Source: an uncultured Roseateles sp. (lineage in GTDB: Bacteria > Pseudomonadota > Gammaproteobacteria > Burkholderiales > Burkholderiaceae). From it: 6,748 nt of DNA. The notes under the pieces were generated by a model, which was given only the letters and a program-made list of their open reading frames with translations, did not search any database and was not told the origin of the DNA. The DNA lies in the NCBI GenBank assembly GCA_946480605.1, contig CAMLKW010000231.1, positions 1 through 6,748 of the forward strand, given 5' to 3'. The position numbers were made by a program, and so were the translations under genes. Of this stretch, positions 6,580 through 6,748 are shown one piece after another. Positions within the stretch are counted from its first letter, which is position 1. Each line of letters starts with the position of its first letter.

Positions 6580-6748
6580 ATGATGTTCTCCACTCTCGCC
6601 GGCTGGCAGACCGTGGGCCTGTTGCTGCTGTCCAACGTCTTCATGACCTTTGCCTGGTACGGCCACCTGAAGGGCCTGGCAACCAAACCCTGGTGGATCG
6701 CGGCGCTGATCAGCTGGGGCATCGCGCTGTTCGAGTACCTGCTGCAGG
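6580..6748 (+). CDS. DMT-type small membrane protein (DUF486), 3'-truncated by the window edge
   Basis: Fifty-six codons are visible before the right edge. The translated start has a short N-terminus, then a hydrophobic helix (about residues 9-26, containing LLLLSNVFMTFAWYGHLK), then a KPWW turn, then a second helix (about 38-55, ALISWGIALFEYLLQ). This matches the start of the DUF486/DMT protein family, small four-helix inner-membrane proteins of about 110-120 residues related to the drug/metabolite transporter superfamily. No transport substrate is known. A Shine-Dalgarno GGAG lies just upstream; ATG 6580 and ATG 6583 are both usable. With only 12 bases after folK it is probably in the same transcript. 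The family call rests on the strongly conserved first half; the rest of the gene is not available. Confidence 0.85.
   Translation, partial: MMFSTLAGWQTVGLLLLSNVFMTFAWYGHLKGLATKPWWIAALISWGIALFEYLLQ

Overview
The window is a dense stretch of GC-rich chromosome with every gene on the + strand and no gap longer than about 27 bases. Third codon positions are mostly G or C. The order AI-2E-family permease, hda, HAD-IB phosphatase, pcnB, folK, together with the murJ and SirB1-family genes, fits a betaproteobacterium of the order Burkholderiales (for example a Rubrivivax/Roseateles-like or Comamonadaceae-like genome). That placement rests on remembered gene order and protein similarity, not on a database search.

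Layout: the window opens inside murJ (lipid II flippase; roughly its first 105 codons are missing). A short gap follows, then a SirB1-family protein with a transglutaminase-like fold. After 27 bases comes an eight-helix-type AI-2E/PerM-family membrane protein, whose stop codon overlaps the start of hda (regulatory inactivator of DnaA). A 16-base AT-rich spacer with an unusual repeat-like motif separates hda from a HAD-IB phosphatase. That gene overlaps pcnB (poly(A) polymerase I) by 4 bases (ATGA), and pcnB overlaps folK (HPPK, folate synthesis) by 4 bases (GTGA). After 12 bases carrying a Shine-Dalgarno site, a DUF486/DMT-type small membrane protein begins and runs off the right edge.

Taken together, these are core housekeeping functions: cell-wall precursor export, control of replication initiation, RNA 3'-end polyadenylation and folate synthesis. 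They are probably co-transcribed in one or two units, with translational coupling at the overlaps. I see no RNA gene, CRISPR array, transposase, phage gene, defence cassette or convincing terminator. The one stretch that does not look like ordinary coding or spacer DNA is the motif GACTCTGACCCC, flanked by AAAAT and ATTTT, between hda and the HAD gene. It resembles a dispersed bacterial repeat and is the best candidate for follow-up. I found no evidence for a new biological system.
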